From assembly GCA_005773145.1 (NCBI GenBank), contig SXHS01000132.1, positions 1-10,901 on the forward strand: a stretch of DNA of 10,901 bases. The letters are read 5' to 3'. Position 1 is the stretch's first letter; every line of letters starts with the position of its first letter. The position numbers and the translations under genes were made by a program. Positions 1 through 6,900 of this stretch are shown one piece after another. Below the pieces are notes generated by a model, which was not told where the DNA came from, searched no databases, and worked only from the letters and a program-made list of their open reading frames with translations. The DNA comes from Planctomycetaceae bacterium. Its GTDB lineage: Bacteria; Planctomycetota; Planctomycetia; Pirellulales; Pirellulaceae.

Positions 1-205
1 CCGCCCGTTGCAGCCTCTGCAACAAGTCGTCGGTGGCGGGCGAGGCTACGGAACCATCGCCGACTGGCTCCGCAGCCGGCGGCAATCGAAATGCCTGTGG
101 TTGCTGAGCGGTCACCTGCGAACCGACAACCGCCACAACGATTCCGCTGAGCAACGTGAAGAGATATGTCCGTGCCACCAAGCCCGCGCCGTGTAATCGC
201 TGCAT
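1..205 (-). CDS. Partial secreted protein of unknown function (N-terminus only)
   Basis: This is an open minus-strand frame of 68 codons from the ATG at 205-203 to the window edge, with no stop. The translation starts MQRLHGAGLVARTYLFTLLS and looks like a classical Sec signal peptide. Basic residues R3 and R12 precede a hydrophobic stretch of about residues 14-28, and a small-residue cleavage context V31-T32-A33 lies before Q34-Q35. The predicted mature start is rich in Gln, Pro and Ala and ends in a short helix-like stretch (DDLLQRLQRA). A weak purine-rich GGGCGGGAAC lies just before the ATG. The gene follows the NYN-domain gene on the same strand after 274 bp, so it probably has its own promoter. 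Too little is visible to assign a family. It is likely periplasmic or membrane-anchored. Confidence 0.6.
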   Translation of the reverse strand, partial: MQRLHGAGLVARTYLFTLLSGIVVAVVGSQVTAQQPQAFRLPPAAEPVGDGSVASPATDDLLQRLQRA

Positions 206-479
206 GTTCCCGCCCGTTTCTGTAAACGAATTTCGCCTTAGGCGCGTATGTTCAGGTGCTGACCGAAGCAGTCCCGCTTCGCACCATGAACCCATCCATG
301 ACACCGCTAGCAATACCAAGGAGACCATGGACGAGTTGCTACTGATTTTTTCGATCGCTCATAACTGGCAACTGTATTAAGGTTCTAAAAATCCTGAAGT
401 GATTGCCGTGCATTCATCGCCATTGAGACACCAAGCCAGCTGATGTGATGGCATTGACAGCGATCTTGGTGAGGCGACA
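206..479. other. Intergenic region between the NYN-domain gene and the secreted-protein gene
   Basis: No convincing gene is seen in these 274 bp. An imperfect inverted repeat just past the NYN-gene stop (429-435 CACCAAG with 465-471 CTTGGTG, plus GCTG 439-442 with CAGC 458-461) could form an interrupted hairpin at the end of the left-hand run. No T-tract follows on the minus strand, so an intrinsic terminator is not established. The region must also carry the promoter of the downstream secreted-protein gene, but I cannot pick a clear -35/-10 pair. Confidence 0.35.
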
Positions 480-1220
480 CTAGTCGAGATCGTCGTCGGC
501 CAATAGATCCTCGCCGTAACCGGGCGGGAACGGGTGATAGGGGTTCTTGTGCGGTGTAAAACTGGGGCCAGATGCGGGGTCTTCTGCTGTGGGATCGCGG
601 GGGACATCCGGGCCAGCCGGCGGTTCATCGCGCTGCGTCGGTTGTGTCAGCGGTTCCGCTGGAGGCAACTCACGCGCGATGGAGTCCGTGGGGACGGCTG
701 GCGATGCGATCCCAAAACGTTTGAGCCACGCCTGAACTTCGCCCGGACTGAGAGGCCCTGTGGGTTTTTCTACCTCGGCGAGGGACTCATGAGGATCACC
801 GGCGAAAGACGACTCCTTCCGCCACCGGCGCAGGATCTCGAGATACCAATCCTCACTATCAACCGCGCGGGCGCGACGTCGTCGAGCGGCCCTTTGAATG
901 CGGTGATCACTCGAAACCACCGTCAGCTGACGGGGTGAAAAATCCAGACGAATCAACTCCTCGATCAGATCGTCGGCCTCATTTGGGCCCCGGGCGAAGC
1001 GCACGCTGATGTCCTGGTGCACAAATCGATCGGCCAGCCCCGGTGGAGCTCTTAGCGCGTCGAACACCACCACCGTTTTCCTTCGCTCGGCAGCGGGGAG
1101 AGCAGCAGCCAGGAAGTTGAGCAGCGCGGTGCGCGATTGGTGCAGACTGGACGGGCCCGATGGGCGTCCCACCAGGCCGATGGCATTCAACAGGTTGTAA
1201 CCGTCTACGATGATTGCCAC
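480..1220 (-). CDS. YacP/Rae1-like NYN-domain protein (putative endoribonuclease)
   Basis: This 246-residue protein has an N-terminal NYN (PIN-like) nuclease domain over about residues 1-135. The acidic residues expected for metal binding are visible: D6 in IVDGYNLLNA, D54 in VVFDA, D83/D84 after N80-E81-A82, and D105 in VVSSDHRIQRAARR. This layout matches the YacP/DUF901 family. Its characterised member, Bacillus subtilis Rae1, is a ribosome-associated mRNA endonuclease of roughly 170 residues. Here about 110 residues follow the domain. They are a Pro/Glu-rich, probably disordered linker, a short helix-like segment (EVQAWLKRFG, 161-170), and an aromatic-Pro/acidic tail (NPYHPFPPGYGEDL). The start is GTG at 1220, lying inside the 3' end of the dihydroorotase-like gene (16-bp overlap), which suggests translational coupling. 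Ribonuclease activity is inferred from the family. Confidence 0.85.
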   Translation of the reverse strand: MAIIVDGYNLLNAIGLVGRPSGPSSLHQSRTALLNFLAAALPAAERRKTVVVFDALRAPPGLADRFVHQDISVRFARGPNEADDLIEELIRLDFSPRQLTVVSSDHRIQRAARRRRARAVDSEDWYLEILRRWRKESSFAGDPHESLAEVEKPTGPLSPGEVQAWLKRFGIASPAVPTDSIARELPPAEPLTQPTQRDEPPAGPDVPRDPTAEDPASGPSFTPHKNPYHPFPPGYGEDLLADDDLD

Positions 1221-2491
1221 TTCACCTGGCCGTCGATGAGCACGTGTTGGGCCCGACCGGTCAGCGTCATGCCGGCCAGGGGTGTGTTACGACTCTGGGA
1301 GCGAAACTGGGCTGGCTGCACGACCCATTCATGGTGAGGATCAATGATGGTGATATCAGCCGGTACGCCGATTCGCAACGTGCCCTGTTGATCCAATCCC
1401 AACACGCGAGCCGGTTGGGTCGACATCTTGTCGATCAACTCGAGCCACGTCAGGTGCTCGGGACGCACCAGGCAATGGATGGCCAAGGCCAAGGCGGTCT
1501 CCAAGCTGACCATGCCAAACGGCGCCTGATCCAACTCCTGCATTTTTTTCTCGCCGGCCCTTGGCGCGTGGCCACTAGCGATCACATCGATGGTTCCATC
1601 GACGAGTCCCGCGATACACGCGTCGACATGCTCGCGAGAGCGCAACGGCGGATTGAGTTTGTAGCTGGAATCGAACGAGCGCAGGCACTCGTCCGTGAGA
1701 GCCAGGTTCTGCGGACAAACTTCGGCGGTGACACGAATTCCTCGCGACTTCGCGCGTCGAATTTGATCGACACTGCCGGCCGTGGAGATATTCATCAAAT
1801 GGACGCGCCCCCCCGTCGCCTCGGCCAGTCGCAAGTCTCGACTGGTCATAACATCCTCGGCCTCCGCCGGCATGGCCGCGAGTCCCAAGACAGTGGAGAC
1901 CAATCCCTCGTGCATGATGCCGCCGCGCGACAACTCGGGCACCTCGGGATGATTCATCACAGGCCGGTCGAACATCAAGCAATATTCCAAAGCGCGACGC
2001 ATCAACTCGGTGCTGGCGATGGGCGCATCGGCATCGGTAAAGCCCACGGCCCCCGCCGCAACCAGCGAACCTATTTCCGCAAGCTGTTTCCCTTCACGAC
2101 CCCGGCTGACGCAGGCCATGACCACCACGCGACAGTTTCCCGCGCGGGCCGCCTGGTGTTGAACAAACTCAACACTGGCCCGCGTGTCGATCGGGGGATC
2201 GGAATTGGGGAGGCAAGCGACGGTGGTGAAACCACCGGCCAGGGCAGCGGCGGTCCCGCTACGAATCGTCTCATCCTCCTCCCGGCCGGGCTCCGACAAT
2301 TCCACGTGCATGTCGATCAGTCCCGGAGCTACGATGCGGTCGGTCGCATCGAGGCGTGGGACATCGTCCATCAGCGGGACATCGAGTGCCGCGATGCGTC
2401 CGCGTTCCACAAGCAGGTTGGTCACGCGATCGATTCCCTGACTGGGGTCGACCACACGACCATGGGCAATGATTAGCCGGTCGGCCTCCAT
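1205..2491 (-). CDS. pyrC: Dihydroorotase-like protein, probably non-catalytic (PyrC'-type pseudo-dihydroorotase)
   Basis: This 428-residue member of the amidohydrolase family aligns by motif with class I dihydroorotase along its whole length. The visible landmarks are VAPGLIDMHVELSEPG, GGFTTVACLPNSDPPIDT, KLNPPLRS and a C-terminal GTLRIGVPADITIID. Several catalytic positions differ from active enzymes. The HxH metal motif reads H62-V-E64, and the following substrate Arg is S66. The conserved His before IST is N234, the usual PHH of the CPHHL motif is PQN (Q261, N262), and the catalytic Asp of the usual TDHAPH is G307, with the last His R311. D153, H181, N96 and H308 are kept. The gene lies 14 bp behind pyrB, like the inactive PyrC' subunits of Pseudomonas class A ATCase, so a structural role in an ATCase complex is the likely inference. 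I chose ATG 2491 over TTG 2494 because both share the same Shine-Dalgarno and ATG is preferred. An active dihydroorotase should then exist elsewhere in the genome. Confidence 0.88.
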   Translation of the reverse strand: MEADRLIIAHGRVVDPSQGIDRVTNLLVERGRIAALDVPLMDDVPRLDATDRIVAPGLIDMHVELSEPGREEDETIRSGTAAALAGGFTTVACLPNSDPPIDTRASVEFVQHQAARAGNCRVVVMACVSRGREGKQLAEIGSLVAAGAVGFTDADAPIASTELMRRALEYCLMFDRPVMNHPEVPELSRGGIMHEGLVSTVLGLAAMPAEAEDVMTSRDLRLAEATGGRVHLMNISTAGSVDQIRRAKSRGIRVTAEVCPQNLALTDECLRSFDSSYKLNPPLRSREHVDACIAGLVDGTIDVIASGHAPRAGEKKMQELDQAPFGMVSLETALALAIHCLVRPEHLTWLELIDKMSTQPARVLGLDQQGTLRIGVPADITIIDPHHEWVVQPAQFRSQSRNTPLAGMTLTGRAQHVLIDGQVKWQSS

Positions 2492-2500
2492 CAAAAACTA

Positions 2501-2508
2501 CCTCCCTA
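2501..2508 (-). promoter_or_regulatory. Shine-Dalgarno of the dihydroorotase-like gene overlapping the pyrB stop
   Basis: On the minus strand the sequence TAGGGAGG combines the pyrB stop (TAG, 2508-2506) with a strong GGGAGG ribosome-binding site that ends nine bases before ATG 2491. Ribosomes finishing pyrB therefore terminate on the next gene's binding site. This suggests coupled translation and matched amounts of the two proteins. Confidence 0.7.
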
Positions 2509-3516
2509 GGTCCCACGCCGCCGGACCCCCATCAAGAGCCACAAGACGGCCATGCGCACAGCAATACCATTGGTCACTTGATCCAGGATCACGGAATGCG
2601 GGCCATCGGCCACGTCGGCCGTAATCTCGACACCCCGATTGATCGGGCCGGGCGCGGTGATCAAAATATCGTCCTTGGCCCGCGCGACCCGCTGACGGTT
2701 CATGCCATACAATAGCGCGTATTCATGGACGGAGGGAAAGGGACGCGTCGCCTGCCGCTCAAACTGAATCCGCAACAGATTCAGCACATCGCAGCGAGGT
2801 AGGATGTCGTCCAAGTTATGGGTCACCTCCACGCCCAACTGCTCCCAGCGGCGCGATACCAGCGTGGACGGGCCGCAGACAATGACGTGGGCCCCCAATT
2901 TCTTCAAACCCCAAATGTTGGATCGCGCCGTGCGGCTATGGGCGATATCTCCCACCAGGGCCACCGTCAATCCGGCGATACGACCACGATGCTGGCGAAT
3001 GGTCAAAATATCGAGCAGCCCCTGCGTGGGGTGTTCATGTGCCCCATCGCCCGCGTTGATGACAGCGCAACCGAGGTTTTGGGCCAACAGGTGCGGGGTG
3101 CCTGGAGTGGCATGGCGCACGACCACCGCGTCGACGTTCATAGCCTCGATATTCTTCGCCGTGTCAATGAACGTTTCCCCCTTGGACAGACTGCTGCCGG
3201 AGGACGTGAATTCCACGGTGTCCGCGCCCAACCGTCTGGCCGCCAAGGAAAAGCTCGTTCGTGTCCGCGTGGAGTTCTCGAAGAAGAGATTGGCGCAGGT
3301 GACACCGCTCAGCAGGCTCAGCTTGTCGCGACATCCTCCGGTCGCGTCGTAGAGGGCCTGGGCCGTGTCCAGTACCCGCTCGATTTCGGCCGCCGAAAGT
3401 CCTTCGAGATCCAATAGATCGCCCCGAGTCCAATCGGCGGGCGCCCTGGAAAAATCGGCTGCGGGGGTATTCATTGCCAGCTCAGTTCCCTTGCCAACGG
3501 CCACACGAACTAACAT
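2506..3516 (-). CDS. pyrB: Aspartate carbamoyltransferase catalytic subunit
   Basis: The enzyme condenses carbamoyl phosphate with L-aspartate to N-carbamoyl-L-aspartate, the first committed step of pyrimidine synthesis, in the cytoplasm. The 336-residue product carries the carbamoyl-phosphate signature STRTRTSF (82-89), the mobile loop SLSKGET with K112, R134-H135, HPTQ (162-165), the second-domain HSRTARSN (193-200), and LRIQFER (248-254) with R249, Q251 and R254. The family-typical HPGPxNRGVEI appears as APGPINRGVEI (288-298), with Ala replacing the usual His. The start is uncertain. ATG 3516 gives about 28 residues before the conserved WTRGDLL; an in-frame ATG at 3474 gives 14 fewer. The longer form resembles Pseudomonas-type class A PyrB, whose N-terminal extension binds effectors. 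The dihydroorotase-like gene follows after 14 bp. No pyrI regulatory-subunit gene is visible. Confidence 0.95.
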   Translation of the reverse strand: MLVRVAVGKGTELAMNTPAADFSRAPADWTRGDLLDLEGLSAAEIERVLDTAQALYDATGGCRDKLSLLSGVTCANLFFENSTRTRTSFSLAARRLGADTVEFTSSGSSLSKGETFIDTAKNIEAMNVDAVVVRHATPGTPHLLAQNLGCAVINAGDGAHEHPTQGLLDILTIRQHRGRIAGLTVALVGDIAHSRTARSNIWGLKKLGAHVIVCGPSTLVSRRWEQLGVEVTHNLDDILPRCDVLNLLRIQFERQATRPFPSVHEYALLYGMNRQRVARAKDDILITAPGPINRGVEITADVADGPHSVILDQVTNGIAVRMAVLWLLMGVRRRGT

Positions 3517-3585
3517 TCTAACTCACGTCCCTGCGACATGCGATAGGACCGAACCATTAGGGCCATCGGTCGAACCGTCAACGGC

Positions 3586-5433
3586 CTATTGGGCCACGCG
3601 CCAGCGCCGGTGAAAGAGCCGAATCATGAACGCCAGAATCGCGCTGTTGCCGAGGATACCCACGAACAGGTACATGGCCACGAACCACGCATCTCCCTCC
3701 GGCTGGTTGGGCAGGCTCCCCGATTGGCCGGACGGCCGGACCGAGTCGTTCCCGGTGCCGGAGCCATCCACGATCTCCATCGGAACCTCTCGCGCCGCTG
3801 CAAAGGGACTCCCCATCGCCAAGAAGCGAATCGCGCGATGCGCCCGGTCACGCCTCAATTGAATGGCCACGTCGGACGCCGTCACCCCCCTGGAACCTTG
3901 CGCATTGCCCTGTCGCGAGTCATTGGCCTGGTTCAAGGCGACCGCAATCCGTTCTGGATTTACCTCGGCGGGTCTCAGCTCATGAATCCGGTCTAGGGTT
4001 GCCTGATCCTTGGGGAAAAAAGTTTCCGCAAAAAAGCCCATGGCCTCGGGTGTCGCGAAACCAATCACCAGCACCAAATAGGCAGTCATCAGACTGACCG
4101 ACGTCTTGCGAAACACGACCGAACTGAGCAGAGCGGTCATGGCCGTGGTAACGCACGTGACCAGTATGATCAGCAAGTAGGCCAACACGGAAAAAAGATT
4201 GGTCCAGCTATGCTGAGGAATCAAGAACAACACGGCTGCCAAGATGACTGGCCAAAAGAGAAATAAAGTCAACACACTCGAGACTCGCAATCCAACAATC
4301 AGCTTGGCCCAGAGAATTTTCCAAGGAGAAATCGTCGTGGTCAGCAACAGGTCCAACGTCTGCCGTTCACGTTCGCTTGTAATACTCCCCGCTGAGAACA
4401 CCGGTCCCACCAACACGTTGAACAGCAGGACGTAGCGAATGTACCACGAGGCATATTGGGGTTTAATAAACAAACAAAAGGCCATGATCGGCACGGCCAG
4501 GAACATGCTGACCTGGATGACCAAACGCAGCATCAGGGTCCCTTGAGCAAAGATCTCGCTATGGAGTTCCTTGTCGTAGACCGGATTGGCACCGTCTGGT
4601 AGCAAATCGTCTCGCTTGTGCGGCGCGAAAAGACGGTCGGGCCATTGATGGCGATCGATCACCAGCCCGACCACCTCCTTGGACTCTGCCTCGAGGTCCA
4701 CGACTTCGTTGCCTTCGCTCCCTACGTCCGGCGGATGCAGCAACCGCAGGGACGTCGCGCGAAATAGCGGCACTACCACAAGCAGTCCGGCCAAGGGCAT
4801 GCCGATCGTCGTCATCAGCAAGCGGGCCTGCCCCTGCCCGGCCATCGAGGCCCACAGCAAGACCCCCAACAGTGCCAAGGGCAAAATCAACAAATACGAC
4901 GCCACCAAAGAAGACGCTGTGCGACGGAAGTAGCTGCTGCATGCCACGCTGATCATGCCGAAAACCACGACGGACACACCCAGTCCCAGATACGCCGCCA
5001 ACACCTCGTACAGCGAGACGCCCCCCAGTGGGAGACAAAGGAGGACGATGGGGAGTGATGTCACGATCAGAATTGCCAAGTGCGTCAGCGATGAAGTCAG
5101 CTTGCCCAATACGATTGCACCGGGACGCAAGGGACTCGCCAAGAGCATTTCATAGGTTTTGCGCTCTTTCTCCCCCGTAATGGTGGCTGCCGCGAAACTG
5201 GGAGCCATCAGCGATGCCAATAGGTATTGGCCCAAGAAAAACATGTCGACCAGTCGGCGGGCGGCCTCCGCATTGGCTACCAGACGTGACTCCTGTGGCC
5301 AAGCGAAATAGACCACGGTGGCCAAGGCGGCCTGATAAAAGAACAGCAAGACAAACGCCCGGGTGCGGCGCAGATTGACCAGCAGCTCCCACTGCAATAC
5401 GGGATTGTCACGTAGGAACATGCGCCCGTCCAT
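3586..5433 (-). CDS. Duplicated ABC-2 type transporter permease
   Basis: This 615-residue integral membrane protein has two copies of an ABC-2 permease unit. Unit 1 starts with DNPVLQWEL (9-17), then has hydrophobic segments around 27-44, 65-85, 115-136, 145-166, 174-196 and 206-224, with the coupling-helix-like ITGEKERKTYEML at 85-97. Unit 2 repeats the pattern from ANPVYDKEL (282-290), with ITSERERQTLDLL at 351-363 and hydrophobic segments around 304-323, 334-350, 386-405, 412-436 and 445-460. A soluble Gln/Ser/Arg-rich stretch (about 470-580) and a last hydrophobic segment (583-603) complete it. Such proteins pair with a separate ATPase for export, but none is encoded here and the substrate is unknown. 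It lies 69 bp from both argG and pyrB on the same strand. The ATG at 5421 is an alternative start. Confidence 0.88.
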   Translation of the reverse strand: MDGRMFLRDNPVLQWELLVNLRRTRAFVLLFFYQAALATVVYFAWPQESRLVANAEAARRLVDMFFLGQYLLASLMAPSFAAATITGEKERKTYEMLLASPLRPGAIVLGKLTSSLTHLAILIVTSLPIVLLCLPLGGVSLYEVLAAYLGLGVSVVVFGMISVACSSYFRRTASSLVASYLLILPLALLGVLLWASMAGQGQARLLMTTIGMPLAGLLVVVPLFRATSLRLLHPPDVGSEGNEVVDLEAESKEVVGLVIDRHQWPDRLFAPHKRDDLLPDGANPVYDKELHSEIFAQGTLMLRLVIQVSMFLAVPIMAFCLFIKPQYASWYIRYVLLFNVLVGPVFSAGSITSERERQTLDLLLTTTISPWKILWAKLIVGLRVSSVLTLFLFWPVILAAVLFLIPQHSWTNLFSVLAYLLIILVTCVTTAMTALLSSVVFRKTSVSLMTAYLVLVIGFATPEAMGFFAETFFPKDQATLDRIHELRPAEVNPERIAVALNQANDSRQGNAQGSRGVTASDVAIQLRRDRAHRAIRFLAMGSPFAAAREVPMEIVDGSGTGNDSVRPSGQSGSLPNQPEGDAWFVAMYLFVGILGNSAILAFMIRLFHRRWRVAQ

Positions 5434-5502
5434 CCCCTATGGCAAGTGCCAGTCGAACAACCATGCGGGGAGGGATCCCGCTGCCGCGTGTATCCCAACC
5501 GA

Positions 5503-6723
5503 TCAGGCGTCTCCTCGTCGCGACCGCAAGCGGCCCTGCACGCGGCCCGGCAACCCCACGATGCGCAGGAATCCCTCCGCATCCGTCTGGTTGTACGACC
5601 CGCCCCCTTCCATCGTGGCGATCCCCTCATCGTAGAGACTGTTGGGACTTTGACGACGATCCACCATCACGTTGCCTTTGTACAGCTTCAACGTCACACT
5701 GCCGGTGATGGGCTGCTGCAGCTGGCGAATGAAGGCCATGAGCGCGTCCATCTTGGCGCAGTACCAGAAGCCATAATAAACCATTTCCGCAACTTCCGGC
5801 GCCAGGCGATCGCGCAGATGGACCAAATCGCGATCCAAGGTGAGTTGTTCCAGTTGCAAAAGGCCCGTGTAAAGAATCGTCATGCCTGGCGATTCGTAAA
5901 CACCACGGCTCTTCATGCCCACGAATCGATTCTCGACCATATCGATCCGACCAATCCCGTTACGGCCTCCGATGATGTTCAAGCTCTGTACGATCTCCAA
6001 CGCCGTCCCCCGCTTGCCATTCACGGCCACGGGGATGCCACATTCAAAATCCAACGTGACCGATTCCACTTGATCGGGTGCCTGTTGCGGGGACACGGTC
6101 ATGCCGAACTCGACGAGTTCCACACCATTGACCGTGAGATCCTCCAAGCGGCCGGCCTCGTAGCTGATGTGTAAGCAGTTTTCATCCGAGCTGTAGGGCT
6201 TAGCGGTTGAGGCTTTCACCGGGATGCCGTGCTGTTGGCAGTAAGCAATCAGTTCCGTCCGACCGGGAAACGCCTGCCGGAATTTTTCCATGCGCCAGGG
6301 GGCCAGAACCTTGACGTGGGGATCGATCGCCTCAGCGGCCAACTGAAACCGACACTGGTCGTTCCCCTTGCCAGTGGCACCGTGAGCATACGCATCGGCC
6401 TTCACCTCCCGCGCCACGTCCAGGCATACCTTGGAAATCAGCGGACGCGCGATGGACGTGCCGAGTAAGTAGACGGTCTCATAGCGTGCCTGCCAAGCCA
6501 AAACGGGAAAGGCAAAGTCGCGGCACAGTTCTTCACGCGCATCCACCAACCGCGCACTCACCGCGCCCGCCGCGCGGGCCTTCTGCATGATCGCCTCGCG
6601 GTCCTCGCAGGGCTGCCCCAAATCCACATAGACGGCATGGACTTGATAGCCTTCGTCTTGCAACCAACCGAGGATGACCGACGTATCCAAACCACCGGAG
6701 TAGGCCAAAACACAACTGGGCAT
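5503..6723 (-). CDS. argG: Argininosuccinate synthase
   Basis: This enzyme joins citrulline and aspartate with ATP to make argininosuccinate, the penultimate step of arginine synthesis, in the cytoplasm. The 406-residue product starts MPSCVLAYSGGLDTSV and has the N-type PP-loop SGGLDTS at 9-15. It also has GATGKGNDQCRF, close to the family GCTGKGNDQVRF, and the downstream YSSDENCLHISYEAGRLED, which contributes to citrulline/aspartate binding. The length is normal for the family. An in-frame upstream Met at 6762 exists, but ATG 6723 is preferred. It begins exactly at the family N-terminus and has a GAAGG Shine-Dalgarno seven bases upstream. It is the first gene of the minus-strand run, divergent from larB. 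No argH or other arginine gene is in the window. Confidence 0.96.
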   Translation of the reverse strand: MPSCVLAYSGGLDTSVILGWLQDEGYQVHAVYVDLGQPCEDREAIMQKARAAGAVSARLVDAREELCRDFAFPVLAWQARYETVYLLGTSIARPLISKVCLDVAREVKADAYAHGATGKGNDQCRFQLAAEAIDPHVKVLAPWRMEKFRQAFPGRTELIAYCQQHGIPVKASTAKPYSSDENCLHISYEAGRLEDLTVNGVELVEFGMTVSPQQAPDQVESVTLDFECGIPVAVNGKRGTALEIVQSLNIIGGRNGIGRIDMVENRFVGMKSRGVYESPGMTILYTGLLQLEQLTLDRDLVHLRDRLAPEVAEMVYYGFWYCAKMDALMAFIRQLQQPITGSVTLKLYKGNVMVDRRQSPNSLYDEGIATMEGGGSYNQTDAEGFLRIVGLPGRVQGRLRSRRGDA

Positions 6724-6730
6724 CGCACCG

Positions 6731-6735
6731 CCTTC
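6731..6735 (-). promoter_or_regulatory. Ribosome-binding site deciding the argG start
   Basis: The minus strand reads GAAGG followed by seven bases and ATG (6723-6721). This supports the internal Met rather than the longer frame starting at 6762. Confidence 0.6.
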
Positions 6736-6783
6736 ACAAAACAAAAAATGTTGCCATTTCACGTCATTTCACATCTGGATCCC

Positions 6784-6812
6784 ATTGTGCGTGATACGGC
6801 ACCAACTGGCAA
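6784..6812 (-). promoter_or_regulatory. Candidate sigma-70-like promoter for argG
   Basis: The minus strand has TTGCCA (6812-6807; five of six matches to TTGACA), a 17-base spacer and CACAAT (6789-6784; four of six matches to TATAAT). Transcription would start near 6777, giving a leader of about 54 bases before the argG ATG. This rests on consensus matching by eye only, and the planctomycete promoter consensus may differ. Confidence 0.35.
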
Positions 6813-6832
6813 CCGGCCTGAAACGGCCCGAA

Positions 6833-6855
6833 GCCCCAAGCTTGCTCGTTGGGGC
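6833..6855. repeat. Perfect 7-bp-stem hairpin in the argG-larB divergent spacer
   Basis: GCCCCAA (6833-6839) pairs perfectly with TTGGGGC (6849-6855) around a nine-base loop. No T-tract follows on either strand, so it is not a standard intrinsic terminator. It lies between the divergent argG and larB starts, about 45 bp before the larB ATG. It could be a dispersed extragenic palindrome, an operator or a leader hairpin. I can only see the structure. Confidence 0.5.
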
Positions 6856-6869
6856 ACAACCCTTACATT
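6842..6869 (+). promoter_or_regulatory. Weak candidate promoter for larB
   Basis: TTGCTC (6842-6847) and TACATT (6864-6869) are separated by 16 bases and lie about 30 bp before the larB ATG. The match to consensus is modest and the -35 part falls inside the hairpin loop, so this is only a suggestion. Confidence 0.2.
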
Positions 6870-6900
6870 ACACGGCCGCAGCTCATAAAATTGCTGAGCC

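Noticed and set aside
327..380. A 17-codon plus-strand mini-frame after AAGGAG (318-323), in the gap between the NYN gene and the secreted-protein gene
   Set aside because: The Shine-Dalgarno spacing is only three bases, the peptide is unremarkable, and nothing links it to a neighbour; chance is adequate.
429..471. Interrupted hairpin after the NYN gene as an intrinsic terminator
   Set aside because: The stem is broken by a 3x3 internal loop and no T-run follows on the minus strand; kept only as a note in the intergenic entry.
1214..2476. A 420-codon open frame on the plus strand antisense to the dihydroorotase-like gene
   Set aside because: It mirrors the real gene almost end to end, its translation shows no family motif, and long antisense frames are common in GC-rich codon usage.
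5465..5481. Inverted repeat GCGGG/CCCGC between argG and the permease as a terminator
   Set aside because: Only five base pairs and no T-tract on either strand.
6724..6762. The longer argG frame beginning at 6762
   Set aside because: The extra 13 residues do not resemble the family N-terminus, and the ATG at 6723 has a good ribosome-binding site and begins at the conserved start.
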